Program-made: the position numbers and the translations under genes
In this document: positions 34,047 to 49,840 of the stretch, in pieces
Numbering within the stretch: the first letter of the stretch is position 1
How the letters are laid out: each line of letters begins with the position of its first letter
Assembly (NCBI RefSeq): GCF_019679455.1
Contig: NZ_JAIEZQ010000001.1
Span: 930,001 to 994,000, forward strand
From: Nocardioides jiangsuensis
Lineage (GTDB): Bacteria; Actinomycetota; Actinomycetes; Propionibacteriales; Nocardioidaceae
Reading direction: 5' to 3'
DNA length: 64,000 bases
Notes under the pieces: model-generated
Databases searched by the model: none
What the model was told of the DNA's origin: nothing
Seen by the model: the letters and a program-made list of their open reading frames with translations, nothing else

Positions 34047-35669
34047 TCAGCCGGCGACGGTGGCGATCACCAGGGAGCGGCGCTCCGGGTCGGCCCACTC
34101 GCCGGAGACCCGGACCAGCCGGTAGGCCGAGAACAGCACGAGGGGCAACGCGAGCAGCACCGACCAGCGCCAGTCCGGGGCCCGCGAGGTGGCGATGAAG
34201 ACCATGCCGGTGAAGGTGGTGGCGAAGGCCAGCCGCGCGGAGTAGCCCACCATCACCAGCGGCGGCGCCGGGGTGGCCCGCGCGCTGCGCATGTCGACCG
34301 CGAACGGGCGCCGCACCGACCACCGCAGCGACCCGGAGACCGCCTGCATCGTGACCACGACCGCCGCGCAGAGCACCGCGACCAGCTCGGGGAGCGTCGG
34401 CAGCCCGGCCCGGAGCGAGGCGAGGACCAGGGTGCCCGCGGTGGCGAGCAGCAGCACCTCGAGCAGCACCAGCACCCGGGAGGTGAACACGAGCAGCGGC
34501 GAGACCGGCAGGCTGTCGCGCCACAGCGCGCCCCGCCCGTCGAGGCACCAGGAGTTCACCCCGAACAGCAGCGCGCCGCCCGAGGCGACCAACCCGGGGA
34601 GGATGGTGAGCATCTGCCAGTCGAGGGCGCCGGCCAGCGAGACCAGACCGGGCAGCAGGGCGAGGACCGCCATCCCGCGGCGCAGCGGCACCGACCGCCA
34701 GATCCCGGCCCGGTCGGTGCGCAGCAGCGCGACCAGGTCGGAGGCAGGGTGCGCGCGCGGCGGACGGACCGAGCTCTCCACGCGCAGCTCGTCGCGGGCC
34801 GGCCGGCGGGAGACCGCCCGGGCGAGCACTGCGCCCAGCACCACGGCCGCCAGCCCGGCGGCGGCGAGGATCGCGACCGTCCGCAGCCAGAGCAGCCAGC
34901 GGCCCTCGGACCCGTCGAGGGCGGCGAGCAGGACCCGCACCGTGGGCGCCTCGTCGAGCAGCGGGACCAGCCGGTCGGTGGCGACCAGGACGGCGGCGGC
35001 CGCGGCCAGCCCCGCGACGGTCCCCCGCACCACCCAGGCGCCACGGGGCCCCCGTCGTACCCACTCCGCCGCCCACGAGATCACCTGGGCCAGCGCGGTG
35101 GCCACGAACAGCCAGAGCAGCACCGGCACCTGCGCCGCGAGCAGCCCGGTCGGCCCGACCACGAAGGCGGTCGCGCCGAGCACCACCCAGCTCTGCAGCA
35201 GCCAGGCGATGTTCAGCGGCGCCATCAGCAGCGCGCCGAGGTGGTCGGTGGTCGAGCTCACCGGGAACGCGACGCCCTGCTCGCGGGTCATCAGCTCGCG
35301 CCCACCGCCGGACGCCGCCGACGACACGACGGCGATGACCAGCACACCGAGGTACGCCGACGGCAGCAGCAGCATCACCTCGGTGGACTCGAGCACGCCC
35401 GAGCCGGCAGAGCCCGCGGCACCGGCGAGGTACGCCGGCAGCCACGCGGCCAGCACGGTCAGCGTGCCGATCAGGAGGAACCCGAGGGCGGCCACCCGCT
35501 TCGCACCGCCGCGCAGGCCCGCCGCGCGGAACCGGAGCAGCGGCAGCACGTCCCGGGTCGCCTCGACCCCGCCGGAGAGCACGCGCCGGGGCGCGAGCCG
35601 CCGGGTCCGCGCCGCGCGAGGCACCGGCTCAGTCGAGGAGGGCACGGTAGGCACCGGCACCTGCCTCAC
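34047..35669 (-). CDS. ABC transporter membrane protein (large, 540 residues)
   Basis: A polytopic membrane protein with about 12 hydrophobic segments spread over 540 residues and no nucleotide-binding motifs. It overlaps the upstream ATPase gene by 41 bases, which indicates the permease part of an ABC exporter. The architecture looks like two ABC-2-like halves joined by a basic cytoplasmic region around residues 265-300. No named family is recognised from the residues alone. GTG 35669 is the start. The transported substrate is unknown. Confidence 0.7.
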   Translation of the reverse strand: MRQVPVPTVPSSTEPVPRAARTRRLAPRRVLSGGVEATRDVLPLLRFRAAGLRGGAKRVAALGFLLIGTLTVLAAWLPAYLAGAAGSAGSGVLESTEVMLLLPSAYLGVLVIAVVSSAASGGGRELMTREQGVAFPVSSTTDHLGALLMAPLNIAWLLQSWVVLGATAFVVGPTGLLAAQVPVLLWLFVATALAQVISWAAEWVRRGPRGAWVVRGTVAGLAAAAAVLVATDRLVPLLDEAPTVRVLLAALDGSEGRWLLWLRTVAILAAAGLAAVVLGAVLARAVSRRPARDELRVESSVRPPRAHPASDLVALLRTDRAGIWRSVPLRRGMAVLALLPGLVSLAGALDWQMLTILPGLVASGGALLFGVNSWCLDGRGALWRDSLPVSPLLVFTSRVLVLLEVLLLATAGTLVLASLRAGLPTLPELVAVLCAAVVVTMQAVSGSLRWSVRRPFAVDMRSARATPAPPLVMVGYSARLAFATTFTGMVFIATSRAPDWRWSVLLALPLVLFSAYRLVRVSGEWADPERRSLVIATVAG

Positions 35670-36336
35670 CGCTCATCTCCCGCGCGGGGACCGCCGCCAC
35701 TGCCGAGCCGCCGCGCAGCACGATCGCGTGCTCGCAGGCCTCGACCGCGAGCTCCCGCAGGTGGGTGGAGACCAGGACCGCCGCGCCGCGCGCCCGGGCG
35801 TCCGCGATCACTTCCATGGTGGCCTCGACGCCGAGGGGGTCGACGCCGTCGAAGGGCTCGTCGAGCAGCAGCACCCGCGGCTCGTGGAAGGCGGCGAGCA
35901 CCACCGACATCCGGCGGCCCATGCCGTGGCTGAACCCGGCGGTCACCCGGTGCGCGGCGCCGCCGAGGTCGAAGCGCTCGAGCAGGTCGCGGGCCCGCTC
36001 CTCCCAGCCGTCCGGGAGCCGGCGCAGGCGCGCGGCGAGCTGGAGGTGCTCCCAGGGTGTGGCCCGGGGGACGAGCCCGCCCACGTCGGGGCAGTACCCC
36101 GTCAGCCGCTTGACCGCGAGCGTGTCGGTGCGGACGTCGTGGCCGGCCACCTCGACCAGCCCGCCGGTCGGTGGGATGACGCCGGCCAGCACGCGCATCG
36201 TCGTGGACTTGCCGGCGCCGTTGCGGCCGAGCAGGCCGGTGGAGCTGCCGGCGGGCACGCGCAGGTCGATGCCGCGCACGGCATCGACCTGGCCGAACCG
36301 CACCCACAGGGCGGAGACGTCGACGAGAGAGCTCAC
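35629..36336 (-). CDS. ABC transporter ATP-binding protein
   Basis: A 235-residue ABC ATPase. Walker A GRNGAGKST (about 38-46), Q-loop replaced by GYCPDVGGLVP, signature region FSHGMGRRMSV instead of LSGGQ, Walker B VLLLDEPFDGVD and switch His in STHLRE. It would power the membrane protein encoded in the overlapping downstream gene. The signature is degenerate (SHGMG), as is common in DrrA/CcmA-like exporters. The gene starts 49 bases from the SpoIIE-type gene stop. Confidence 0.9.
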   Translation of the reverse strand: MSSLVDVSALWVRFGQVDAVRGIDLRVPAGSSTGLLGRNGAGKSTTMRVLAGVIPPTGGLVEVAGHDVRTDTLAVKRLTGYCPDVGGLVPRATPWEHLQLAARLRRLPDGWEERARDLLERFDLGGAAHRVTAGFSHGMGRRMSVVLAAFHEPRVLLLDEPFDGVDPLGVEATMEVIADARARGAAVLVSTHLRELAVEACEHAIVLRGGSAVAAVPAREMSGEAGAGAYRALLD

Positions 36337-36385
36337 CCGTCCGATTGTCCCTACTCGCCCGGCGAAGTACGACGAATCGGTGAAA

Positions 36386-38824
36386 TCACCCGGCCGGGGT
36401 GACCCGGATCGCCAGCACCGCCATGTCGTCGGCCTGCGGGCCGGGGGCGAAGTCGCCGACGAGACGGCGGATGCGTTCCGCCACCGCCTGGGCCGGCAGG
36501 TTCCCGGCCTCGGTGAGGTCCGCGGCCAGCCCCTCCTCCTCGAGCATGCGGCGCCCCTCGCGCCGCTCCAGCACGCCGTCGGTCACCGCCACCAGGAGGT
36601 CGCCGCGGTCGAGGACGTACTCGTCGGCCAGGAAGGTCACCTTCTCGATGACGCCCAGCAACGGCTGGGGACGGCCGACCTGGCCGACCTCCCCCGTCCG
36701 CCGTACGACGAACGGCAGCGGGTGCCCCGCGCTGACCAGGCTCATCCGGAGCCGCCCACCGCCGTTCTCCTCGAGCGTCCCGCAGACCAGGGTGAGGAAG
36801 CGCGACCGCTCCCCCTCCTCGAGGATCGCCGCGTTGAGCCGCTCGAGGATGTCGGCGACCGGGAACCCCGCGAGGCCGAGCGCCCGAATGGTGTGCCGGG
36901 CCAGGCCGGTGACCGCGGCCGCCTCGGCACCGGTGCCGCAGACGTCGCCCACGGCGAAGCACCAGCGTCCTCCGCCGAGCGGGAACACGTCGTAGAAGTC
37001 GCCCCCGGCCAGGCTCCGCTCGCCGGCGGCCTCGTACACGACGCCGACGTCGAACTGGGGCGCCGAGGGCAGCGCCGCCGGGAGCAGGCTGCGCTGGAGC
37101 GCCTCACCGACGGCCTGGAGCTCGCCGTGCGCGCGGGCGTTGTCGATCGCCAGCGCCGCGCGGCGGGCCACCGACTCCGCGACCACGCGGGCCTCCCCGT
37201 GCAGCGGGTCCCCGGGCGGACGTCCCAGGGTGAGCTGGCCGATGCGCCGGCCCCGGGCGACCAGCGGGATGCCGAGCACCGCCGCCCGGAGCCGCTCGTC
37301 CCGGGATTCGCCGATCCGCGCGGGAGGCGTCTCCTCCAGCACGGCCCGCAGCGACGCCACGGCCCGTTCGTCGCGGTGCCAGACCTGCTGGAGGACGGGG
37401 TGGCCGCGGACGTCGTCGAGGTGGACCGCGCACCAGGTGGCGAGCCGAGGTACGACCACCTGCCCCGTGATCGCCATCGTCATGTCCTGGTCCAGGGAAC
37501 CGGCCAGCAGGTCTCCGGTCTCGGCGAGGAAGGTGAGCCAGCCACGTCGTTCGCGCTCCGAGACCCGCAGCCGGGCGCGGTCGGCGGCTCCCGCCACGGC
37601 CGTGCCGATGCGCTGGAGGAGGACGGCCTCCTCGTCGCTGAAGCCGGCGACCCGGTCCGACGCGACTCCCAGGGCACCGACGACCCTGCCCTCGGTGACC
37701 AGAGGCGCCAGCAGGAGCGAGCGCAGGCCGTTCTCGCCGAGCCACGACCCGCCGTTCGCGGCCAGGTCGGGCAGGACCACCGGGAGGTGCGGGTTCCGGG
37801 GGTCCGGCGCCCCGGTGACGCCCGGCTCGAGCCGCGTCCCCCGGAGACCGGCGTCCAGGCCGCTCACGGTGGTGACCTCGAAGTCGGTGTCGGGATCCCG
37901 GGCGAGGAGCAGGTACGCCGCCTGGGCGGACAGCCGGTCGCGCGCCCGCTCCACGACCAGCTCGAGGTAGGGCTGGATGCCGAGCCGGTCCAGCGCGTCC
38001 TCGCGCAGGCCCAGCGGGTCGCCCCCTGCCGGCGCCGTACGGGCCCGCGGCTCCGGCCACTCCACCAGGGCGCGCCGGGCGGCGGGCACGAGCAGCATCA
38101 CCGACCCCTCGCGGGGTGCGAGCGCAGTCCGGGAGACGAAGACCCGGGCGTGTGCCCCGGACCTCCGACGCACGGTGCACAGTCCCTGCCACCGCTGGTC
38201 GGCCCAGGAGGGTACGTCGGAGCGTGCCCCGGCCGTCGACCCCCGGTCGTCGGCCGCCACGAGCTCCCGCCATGGCCGGCCCCGCACCTCCTCCGCCGTC
38301 CAGCCCAGCATCCGCTCGGCATCGTGGCTCCAGGACGTCACCTCGCCGGCAGGGGACAGCGCGACCACCGCGACCCCGACGTCGTCCGGCTCCGCCGCCC
38401 GCCCGCGCTGCGACGGGGCCGCCGGAGCCGGGGTCTGGGGCGGGACGCTGCTCCGCTCGATCCTCACCCAGACCCGTTTCGCCCCCGCCGAGTAGTCCAC
38501 GCCCCAGGCCCCCGCCAGCGCGGCCGCGATGAACAGGCCCCGGCCGTGCTCGGCGTCGTCCGAGGGCCCGTCCACCCCCAGGGGCAGGGCACGGCGCGGG
38601 TGGAGGTCCTCCACCTCGAGCCGCAGCCCCTGGACGTCGAGCTCCAGGGCGACCCGCACCGGCGTGCCCGCGTGGACGACGGCGTTGGTGACGAGCTCGC
38701 TGGTCGCCAGGACCGCCTCGTCGGTGAGGTCTTCGGCGCCCCAGTCCTCCAGGGCCCGCCGGACGAACCGACGGGCCTGGGCGACGGACTGCCCCTCCGG
38801 GGCGAACGTGCGCTGAGTGTGCAT
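36386..38824 (-). CDS. Multidomain SpoIIE-type serine phosphatase with kinase-like ATPase, PAS and GAF domains
   Basis: An 812-residue cytoplasmic protein. An anti-sigma-type HATPase domain (about 1-130; N-box SELVTNAVVHAG, GRGLFIAAALAG) is followed by a PAS-like domain (about 150-255), two GAF-like domains (about 290-440 and 455-580) and a PP2C/SpoIIE phosphatase domain (about 595-812). The phosphatase metal motifs are GDFYDVF, GDVCGTG, VTDGVLE and ADDMAVL. Such proteins both phosphorylate and dephosphorylate anti-anti-sigma factors in partner switching. No STAS or sigma gene is nearby. ATG 38824 is chosen; GTG 38839 is possible. It is divergent from the giant histidine kinase across 74 bases. 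Confidence 0.85.
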   Translation of the reverse strand: MHTQRTFAPEGQSVAQARRFVRRALEDWGAEDLTDEAVLATSELVTNAVVHAGTPVRVALELDVQGLRLEVEDLHPRRALPLGVDGPSDDAEHGRGLFIAAALAGAWGVDYSAGAKRVWVRIERSSVPPQTPAPAAPSQRGRAAEPDDVGVAVVALSPAGEVTSWSHDAERMLGWTAEEVRGRPWRELVAADDRGSTAGARSDVPSWADQRWQGLCTVRRRSGAHARVFVSRTALAPREGSVMLLVPAARRALVEWPEPRARTAPAGGDPLGLREDALDRLGIQPYLELVVERARDRLSAQAAYLLLARDPDTDFEVTTVSGLDAGLRGTRLEPGVTGAPDPRNPHLPVVLPDLAANGGSWLGENGLRSLLLAPLVTEGRVVGALGVASDRVAGFSDEEAVLLQRIGTAVAGAADRARLRVSERERRGWLTFLAETGDLLAGSLDQDMTMAITGQVVVPRLATWCAVHLDDVRGHPVLQQVWHRDERAVASLRAVLEETPPARIGESRDERLRAAVLGIPLVARGRRIGQLTLGRPPGDPLHGEARVVAESVARRAALAIDNARAHGELQAVGEALQRSLLPAALPSAPQFDVGVVYEAAGERSLAGGDFYDVFPLGGGRWCFAVGDVCGTGAEAAAVTGLARHTIRALGLAGFPVADILERLNAAILEEGERSRFLTLVCGTLEENGGGRLRMSLVSAGHPLPFVVRRTGEVGQVGRPQPLLGVIEKVTFLADEYVLDRGDLLVAVTDGVLERREGRRMLEEEGLAADLTEAGNLPAQAVAERIRRLVGDFAPGPQADDMAVLAIRVTPAG

Positions 38825-38898
38825 GACTCGGGTCGGCACCCTCTCTCGACTATGCCCCCGACTCCTGACATGGTGACAGACTGACGGGACGGGGGGCC

Positions 38899-44717
<5,819 letters not shown>

Positions 44718-44721
<4 letters not shown>

Positions 44722-45368
44722 CCGAACGGGCCCGGATCCTCCTCGTGGACGACCGGCCGGAGAACCTGCTGGCGCTGGAGGCGATCCTCGGCTCGCTGAA
44801 CCAGATCCTGGTCCGGGCGTCGTCGGGCGAGGAGGCGCTCCGGGCGCTGCTCAAGGACGAGTTCGCGCTGATCCTGCTCGACGTGCAGATGCCCGGCATG
44901 GACGGCTTCGAGACCGCGGTCCAGATCAAGGCGCGGTCGCGGACCAAGGACATCCCGATCATCTTCCTGACCGCGGTCGACACCGACGAGCACAACGCCT
45001 ACCGCGGCTACGCCGCCGGGGGCGCGGACTACATCACGAAGCCGTTCGACCCCTGGGTGCTGCGCGCGAAGGTCGAGGTCTTCGTCGACCTGTGGGTCGC
45101 CGGGCGCCGGCTGGCGACCCAGGCCACCTTCCTCCGGAAACGGCTCGAGGACACCAGCCCGGTGGACGTGCTCGCCGAGCTCGGGGAGCGGCTGGCGCTC
45201 GTCGAGGAGTCGGTGCAGGAGGTCCGCGGGAGGCTCGCGGACGACGGCGAGTCGGCCGAGGAGTCGCTGGCCGTGCTCGAGCGCCGGGTCGCCTCGATGC
45301 GGCAGGCCCTCGACGTGCTGGACGAGGGCTCGCACGTCTCCGGCCTCACCCGTCGCGAGTTCGGGTGA
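44718..45368 (+). CDS. Stand-alone response regulator with coiled-coil tail
   Basis: A 216-residue protein. The receiver domain (about 5-125) has the acidic pair VDD, phospho-acceptor Asp55 in LLDVQMPGMDG, T in FLTAVD and the lysine in YITKPF. Residues 130-216 form charged helices, probably a coiled coil, with no DNA-binding or enzymatic domain. The ATG overlaps the kinase stop (ATGA), so it is almost certainly a partner of the poly-HAMP kinase, either a phosphorelay intermediate or a protein-protein output. Confidence 0.88.
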
Positions 45369-45414
45369 GGCCGGAGCGCAGAGGTAGGGGTCGGGCGGGG
45401 GCTCGGACTGCGGC

Positions 45415-47640
45415 TCAGGCGGGGAACCGCTCGCCCTTCTCCGCCTTGTCGACCACGACCGCCGGGGGCTCGAAGCGCTCCCCGTACGTCGACGCGAGCT
45501 CCCGGGCGCGCGCGACGAACCCGGGCAGGCCGCCCTCGTAGCCCTGCATGTACTGCACCGTGCCGCCGTACAGCGGGGGGAACCCGATGCCGAAGATCGA
45601 GCCGATGTTCGCCGCGGCGGAGGACTCGATGACGCCCTCCTCGAAGCAGCGGGCGGTCTCGAGCGCCATCCGGAACAGGTAGCGCTCCTGGACGTCCTTC
45701 AACGGGACGTCCGCGCCGCCGCCGGCGGTGAAGTGCTCGCGGAGACCGGGCCAGAGGCGCTTCTTCCCGCCGTCCCGGGGGTAGTCGTAGAACCCGGCGC
45801 CGGCCGCCTTGCCCTTGCGGCCGAACTCCTCGACCATCCGGTCGATGACGTCCGCGCCGGGGGCGTCCGGCACCGGCCTGCCCTCGCGCTCGGCGGCGTC
45901 GGCGGCGGCCTTGCGGATGCTCTGGGTCAGGGTCAGCGACACCTCGTCGAGCATCGCCAGCGGCGGCGCGGGGAAGCCGGCCATCGTCGCGGCGCGCTCG
46001 ATGGTCTGCGGGTCGACTCCCTCGCCGAGGAGCGCGGCGGCCTCGGTGAGCAGGGTGCCGTAGACCCGGCTCGTGTAGAAGCCGCGGCTGTCGTTGACCA
46101 CGATCGGGGTCTTCTTGATCTGCTGGACCACATCGACGGCGCGGGCGACCGCGGCGTCCGAGGTCTTCGCGCCGCGGATGATCTCGACGAGCGGCATCTT
46201 GTCGACCGGGGAGAAGAAGTGCAGGCCGATGAAGTCCTCGGGCCGGTCGACGCCCTCGGCGAGCTCGGTGATCGGCAGCGTGGAGGTGTTGGAGCACAGC
46301 AGCGCGTCGCGGTCGACCACGTCGAGGATCTCCCCGAACACCTTCGCCTTCAGACCCGGGTCCTCGAAGACGGCCTCGATCACCAGGTCGCAGCCGGCGA
46401 GGTCGGTCGGCTCCCCGGTCGGGGTGATCCGGGCGAGCACCTCGTCGCGCTGCTCGGCGGTCATCTTGCCGCGGTCGACCGCCTTGTCGAGGAGCGTGGC
46501 CGAGTAGGCCTTGCCCTTCTCGGCGTTCTGGACGCTGACGTCCTTGAGCACCACGTCGATGCCGGCGCGGGCGGCGGAGTAGGCGATGCCGGCGCCCATC
46601 ATCCCGGCGCCGAGGACGCCGAGCCTGGTGGCGGTGAACGGCGGGACGCCCTCGGGGCGCAGCGCGCCCGAGCCGATCGCCTGCAGGTCGAAGAAGAACG
46701 CCTGGATCATGTTCTTCGAGTTCTGCCCGACGATGAGGCTGGTCAGGTAGCGCGACTCGATCCGCGAGGCGGTGTCGAAGTCGACCTGGGCGCCCTCGAC
46801 GGCCGCGGACATGATCGCCTTCGGGGCCGGGTAGTCCGCGCCCTTGGCCTGCTTGCGCAGGTTGGCCGGGAACGCCGGCAGGAACGCCGCGAGCTTCGGG
46901 GTGGACGGGGTCCCGCCGGGGATCTTGTAGCCGGGGCGGTCCCACGGCTGGGTGCGGGCCTCCTCCTCGTCGCGGTGCGCCCGGATCCAGGCCTTGGCGG
47001 TCGGGAGCAGCTCGTCCTGCGAGGACACGAGCTCGTCGACGATGCCCTTCTCCAGCGCCTGGGCCGGCTTCATCTTGGTGCCGGTCAGCAGCAGGCCCAT
47101 CAGCGCGTCGGAGAGGCCCAGCATCCGCACGGTGCGGGTGACGCCGCCGCCGCCGGGCAGCAGGCCGAGGGTGACCTCCGGCAGGCCGAGGTCGTAGCGT
47201 GCGTCGACCGCGACCCGGTGGTGGCAGGCGAGCGCGATCTCGAGGCCGCCGCCGAGCGCGGCGCCGTTCACCGCCGCCACGACGGGGCGGCCGAGGGTCT
47301 CGAGCCTGCGCAGCTGCGCCTTGATCTCCTCGGCCATCGCGAAGATCTCCGGGGCGTCGTCGGGGCCGGCCTCCACCATCCGGCGCAGGTTGCCACCCGC
47401 GAAGAAGGTCTTCTTGGCGCTCGCGACGACCACGCCGGTGACGTCGTCGAGCTCGGCCTCGAGCCGGGCGACCGCGGCCCCCATGCCGTCCTTGTACAGC
47501 TCGTTCATGGTGTTGGCGCTCGAGGTGGGGTCGTCGAGGGTGAGGACGACGATCCCGTCGACCTCGCGCTCGTACCGGACCGCGCTCCGCTCACCGGGTG
47601 CCGCGCTCGTCGTGGTCCCGGTCGTGTTCTGCTCAGTCAT
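45415..47640 (-). CDS. fadJ: Fatty acid oxidation multifunctional protein (enoyl-CoA hydratase/3-hydroxyacyl-CoA dehydrogenase)
   Basis: A 741-residue bifunctional enzyme. The N-terminal crotonase part has KKTFFAGGNLRRM and GAALGGGLEIALACHHRVA with GLPEVTLGLLPGGGG. The 3-hydroxyacyl-CoA dehydrogenase part has the NAD motif GVLGAGMMGAGIAYSAARAG (about 345) and the C-terminal domain with RGFYTSRV and HFFSPVDKMPLVEII. It carries out steps two and three of beta-oxidation. It is encoded 34 bases downstream of the thiolase gene and forms a fadA-fadJ operon with it. Confidence 0.92.
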   Translation of the reverse strand: MTEQNTTGTTTSAAPGERSAVRYEREVDGIVVLTLDDPTSSANTMNELYKDGMGAAVARLEAELDDVTGVVVASAKKTFFAGGNLRRMVEAGPDDAPEIFAMAEEIKAQLRRLETLGRPVVAAVNGAALGGGLEIALACHHRVAVDARYDLGLPEVTLGLLPGGGGVTRTVRMLGLSDALMGLLLTGTKMKPAQALEKGIVDELVSSQDELLPTAKAWIRAHRDEEEARTQPWDRPGYKIPGGTPSTPKLAAFLPAFPANLRKQAKGADYPAPKAIMSAAVEGAQVDFDTASRIESRYLTSLIVGQNSKNMIQAFFFDLQAIGSGALRPEGVPPFTATRLGVLGAGMMGAGIAYSAARAGIDVVLKDVSVQNAEKGKAYSATLLDKAVDRGKMTAEQRDEVLARITPTGEPTDLAGCDLVIEAVFEDPGLKAKVFGEILDVVDRDALLCSNTSTLPITELAEGVDRPEDFIGLHFFSPVDKMPLVEIIRGAKTSDAAVARAVDVVQQIKKTPIVVNDSRGFYTSRVYGTLLTEAAALLGEGVDPQTIERAATMAGFPAPPLAMLDEVSLTLTQSIRKAAADAAEREGRPVPDAPGADVIDRMVEEFGRKGKAAGAGFYDYPRDGGKKRLWPGLREHFTAGGGADVPLKDVQERYLFRMALETARCFEEGVIESSAAANIGSIFGIGFPPLYGGTVQYMQGYEGGLPGFVARARELASTYGERFEPPAVVVDKAEKGERFPA

Positions 47641-47674
47641 CTGGTTGCTTCCTCAGGTCCGTGGTGTCCGGTGG

Positions 47675-48895
47675 TCAGATGCGCTCGACGACGGTGGCGA
47701 TGCCCATGCCGCCGCCGACGCAGAGCGTGGCCAGGCCGTAGCGCAGGTCGCGCCGCTCGAGCTCGTCGACGAGGGTGCCGAGGATCATCGCGCCCGTCGC
47801 GCCGAGCGGGTGGCCCATCGCGATCGCGCCGCCGTTGACGTTGACCTTCTCCGCCGGCAGGTCGAGGTCCCGCATGAAGCGCATCGCCACCGCGGCGAAG
47901 GCCTCGTTGATCTCGTAGAGGTCGATGTCCTCCGGGGTGAGGCCGGCCTTCGCCAGCGCCTTGCGCGAGGCGGGGGCGGGACCCGTGAGCATGATGGTCG
48001 GGTCGGCGCCGGACACGGCGGTGGCCACGACCCGCGCCCGCGGGGTGAGCCCGAGGTCCGTGCCGACCGCCTCGCTGCCGATCGCGACGAGAGCCGCGCC
48101 GTCGACGATCCCGGAGGAGTTGCCGGCGTGGTGCACGTGGTCGATCTCCTCGACCCAGTGGTACTTCTCCAGCGCGACCGCGTCGAACCCGCCCTGGTCG
48201 CCGATCGTGGCGAAGGAGGGCTTGAGGCCGGCGAGGGACTCCACGGTGGTCCCCGGGCGGATGAACTCGTCGTGGTCGAGCACGGTGACCCCGTTGAGGT
48301 CCCTGACCGGGACCACGGACTTCGCGAAGTAGCCGTTGGCCCAGGCCTTGGCCGCGCGGGCCTGGGACTCCACGGCGAACGCGTCGACGTCCTCGCGGGT
48401 GAAGCCCTCGAGCGTCGCGATCAGGTCCGCGCCGATGCCCTGCGGGACGAAGTCGGTGGCGAACGCGGTGGCCGGGTCCATCGCCCAGGCGCCGCCGTCG
48501 GAGCCCATCGGCACCCGCGACATCGACTCCACGCCGCCGGCGAGGATCAGGTCCTCGAAGCCGGAGCGGACCCGGGCGGCGGCCTGGTTCACCGCCTCGA
48601 GCCCGGAGGCGCAGAACCGGTTCAGCTGCACGCCCGCGACGGTCTCGGGGTACCCGGCCGCGAGCACGGCCGTCTTCGCGATGTCCCCACCCTGGTCGCC
48701 GAGCGGGCTGACCACGCCGAGCACCACGTCGTCCACGCGAGCCGGGTCGAGGCCGGGGTTGCGGTCCTTGATCTCGTCGAGCAGGCCGACGACCAGGTCG
48801 ACCGGCTTCACCTCGTGCAGCGAGCCGTTCTTCTTGCCCTTCCCGCGCGGGGTCCGGATTGCGTCGTACACGAATGCCTGTGGCACGTCAGCCAT
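47675..48895 (-). CDS. fadA: Acetyl-CoA C-acyltransferase (thiolase)
   Basis: A 406-residue thiolase, the last step of the beta-oxidation cycle. The acyl-accepting Cys95 is in [11 protein letters not shown], the His in [18 protein letters not shown], and the second Cys in CVGGGMG. ATG 48895 is used; the in-frame extension upstream is not conserved. It precedes fadJ in the same operon. An operator matching that of the racemase gene lies 64-83 bases upstream, between fadA and the divergent MerR gene. Confidence 0.92.
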   Translation of the reverse strand: MADVPQAFVYDAIRTPRGKGKKNGSLHEVKPVDLVVGLLDEIKDRNPGLDPARVDDVVLGVVSPLGDQGGDIAKTAVLAAGYPETVAGVQLNRFCASGLEAVNQAAARVRSGFEDLILAGGVESMSRVPMGSDGGAWAMDPATAFATDFVPQGIGADLIATLEGFTREDVDAFAVESQARAAKAWANGYFAKSVVPVRDLNGVTVLDHDEFIRPGTTVESLAGLKPSFATIGDQGGFDAVALEKYHWVEEIDHVHHAGNSSGIVDGAALVAIGSEAVGTDLGLTPRARVVATAVSGADPTIMLTGPAPASRKALAKAGLTPEDIDLYEINEAFAAVAMRFMRDLDLPAEKVNVNGGAIAMGHPLGATGAMILGTLVDELERRDLRYGLATLCVGGGMGIATVVERI

Positions 48896-48958
48896 GAGGT
48901 GTCCCAACTTCTCGGCGGGGGTGAGGCCGACCCCGCGGCGGGGCCAGTGGAGATACCC

Positions 48959-48978
48959 GATTGTGACACTCATACTGT
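48959..48978 (-). promoter_or_regulatory. Operator shared with the racemase promoter (fadA/merR side)
   Basis: On the minus strand this reads ACAGT-N4-GTGTCACAATC. The same motif, with the same spacing, occurs at 49815-49834 in front of the racemase gene. It lies in the divergent fadA/MerR intergenic region, upstream of the fadA start, and contains an imperfect TAACA/TGTCA dyad. It is the most likely binding site of the adjacent MerR regulator. Confidence 0.6.
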
Positions 48979-49043
48979 TAGCGTCGTCAACCGAACCGCG
49001 CATGTGATCTGCGTCGCTCCCCCACCGGAGGACTGAGCCACCG

Positions 49044-49769
49044 ATGACCGACACCGTCGACTCCGTCACCGACCTCATCACGCTCGACGAGCTGAGCAGG
49101 CGGGTCGGGATGAGCGTGCGGAACATCCGCTTCTACACGACCCGCGGCCTGGTGCCGCCGCCGATCCGCCGCGGCCGGTCGGGCTACTACACGAGCGAGC
49201 ACGTGGTCCGCCTCGACCTGGTCCGCGAGCTGCAGACGCACGGGTTCACGCTGGCCGCGATCGAGGGCTACATGGCTCGGATCCCCGCCAACGCCACCCC
49301 GGAGACGATCGCCCTGCACCGGACCCTGCTCGCGCCGTGGATGGCCGACCTGCCGGAGACCGTCTCCCGCAAGGAGCTGGTACGACGGGCGGGGCGGCCG
49401 CTGAGCGAGGACGACCTCGACACGCTGAACGCGCTCGGCATCGTCTACCCGACCAAGCAGGGGAAGTACCAGGTCGCCGTCGCCCACCTCTCGGTGGGCG
49501 TGGCGCTGCTCGACCTGGGCATGCCCTTCGAGGCGGCCCTCGCGGCGCAGGACATCTTCACCGCGCACGGCCGGGCGATCGCCGACGAGCTCACCGAGCT
49601 GTTCCGCACCCGCGTGTGGCCGGCGTACAAGGAGACCGGCGCCCCGCCGGAGCACCTGCGCGAGCTGGTGGAGAAGTTCAAGCCGGTCACGGTGGCCGCC
49701 CTGGTCGCGGCGTACGAGAGCGCGGTCGACGAGACCAAGCGCGAGTCCGTGGCCCGCCGCTCCCGCTGA
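49044..49769 (+). CDS. MerR-family transcriptional regulator of fatty-acid catabolism genes
   Basis: A 241-residue regulator. The winged helix (about 12-80) has [30 protein letters not shown] and [31 protein letters not shown], the normal MerR DNA-binding half. The effector domain of about 150 residues lacks the metal-binding cysteines of the metal sensors and probably senses an acyl-CoA or similar small molecule. Its gene is divergent from fadA and directly precedes the racemase gene, and both of those promoters carry the same operator. GGAGG gives ATG 49044. Confidence 0.85.
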   Translation: MTDTVDSVTDLITLDELSRRVGMSVRNIRFYTTRGLVPPPIRRGRSGYYTSEHVVRLDLVRELQTHGFTLAAIEGYMARIPANATPETIALHRTLLAPWMADLPETVSRKELVRRAGRPLSEDDLDTLNALGIVYPTKQGKYQVAVAHLSVGVALLDLGMPFEAALAAQDIFTAHGRAIADELTELFRTRVWPAYKETGAPPEHLRELVEKFKPVTVAALVAAYESAVDETKRESVARRSR

Positions 49770-49812
49770 CCCGCCGGTGACCCGGCCGCCGGGACGGGAC
49801 CTCTCGCGACCA

Positions 49813-49834
49813 TGACAGTTCTGGTGTCACAATC
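49813..49834 (+). promoter_or_regulatory. MerR-type operator/promoter of the racemase gene
   Basis: A perfect dyad TGACA-N7-TGTCA spans 49813-49829, followed by CAATC. It repeats the motif at 48959-48978 with 16 fixed positions and identical spacing. The CACAATCAT end lies 7 bases before ATG 49841, the position of a -10 box for a leaderless mRNA, so the operator would overlap the promoter core. Confidence 0.6.
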
Positions 49835-49840
49835 ATCGGC

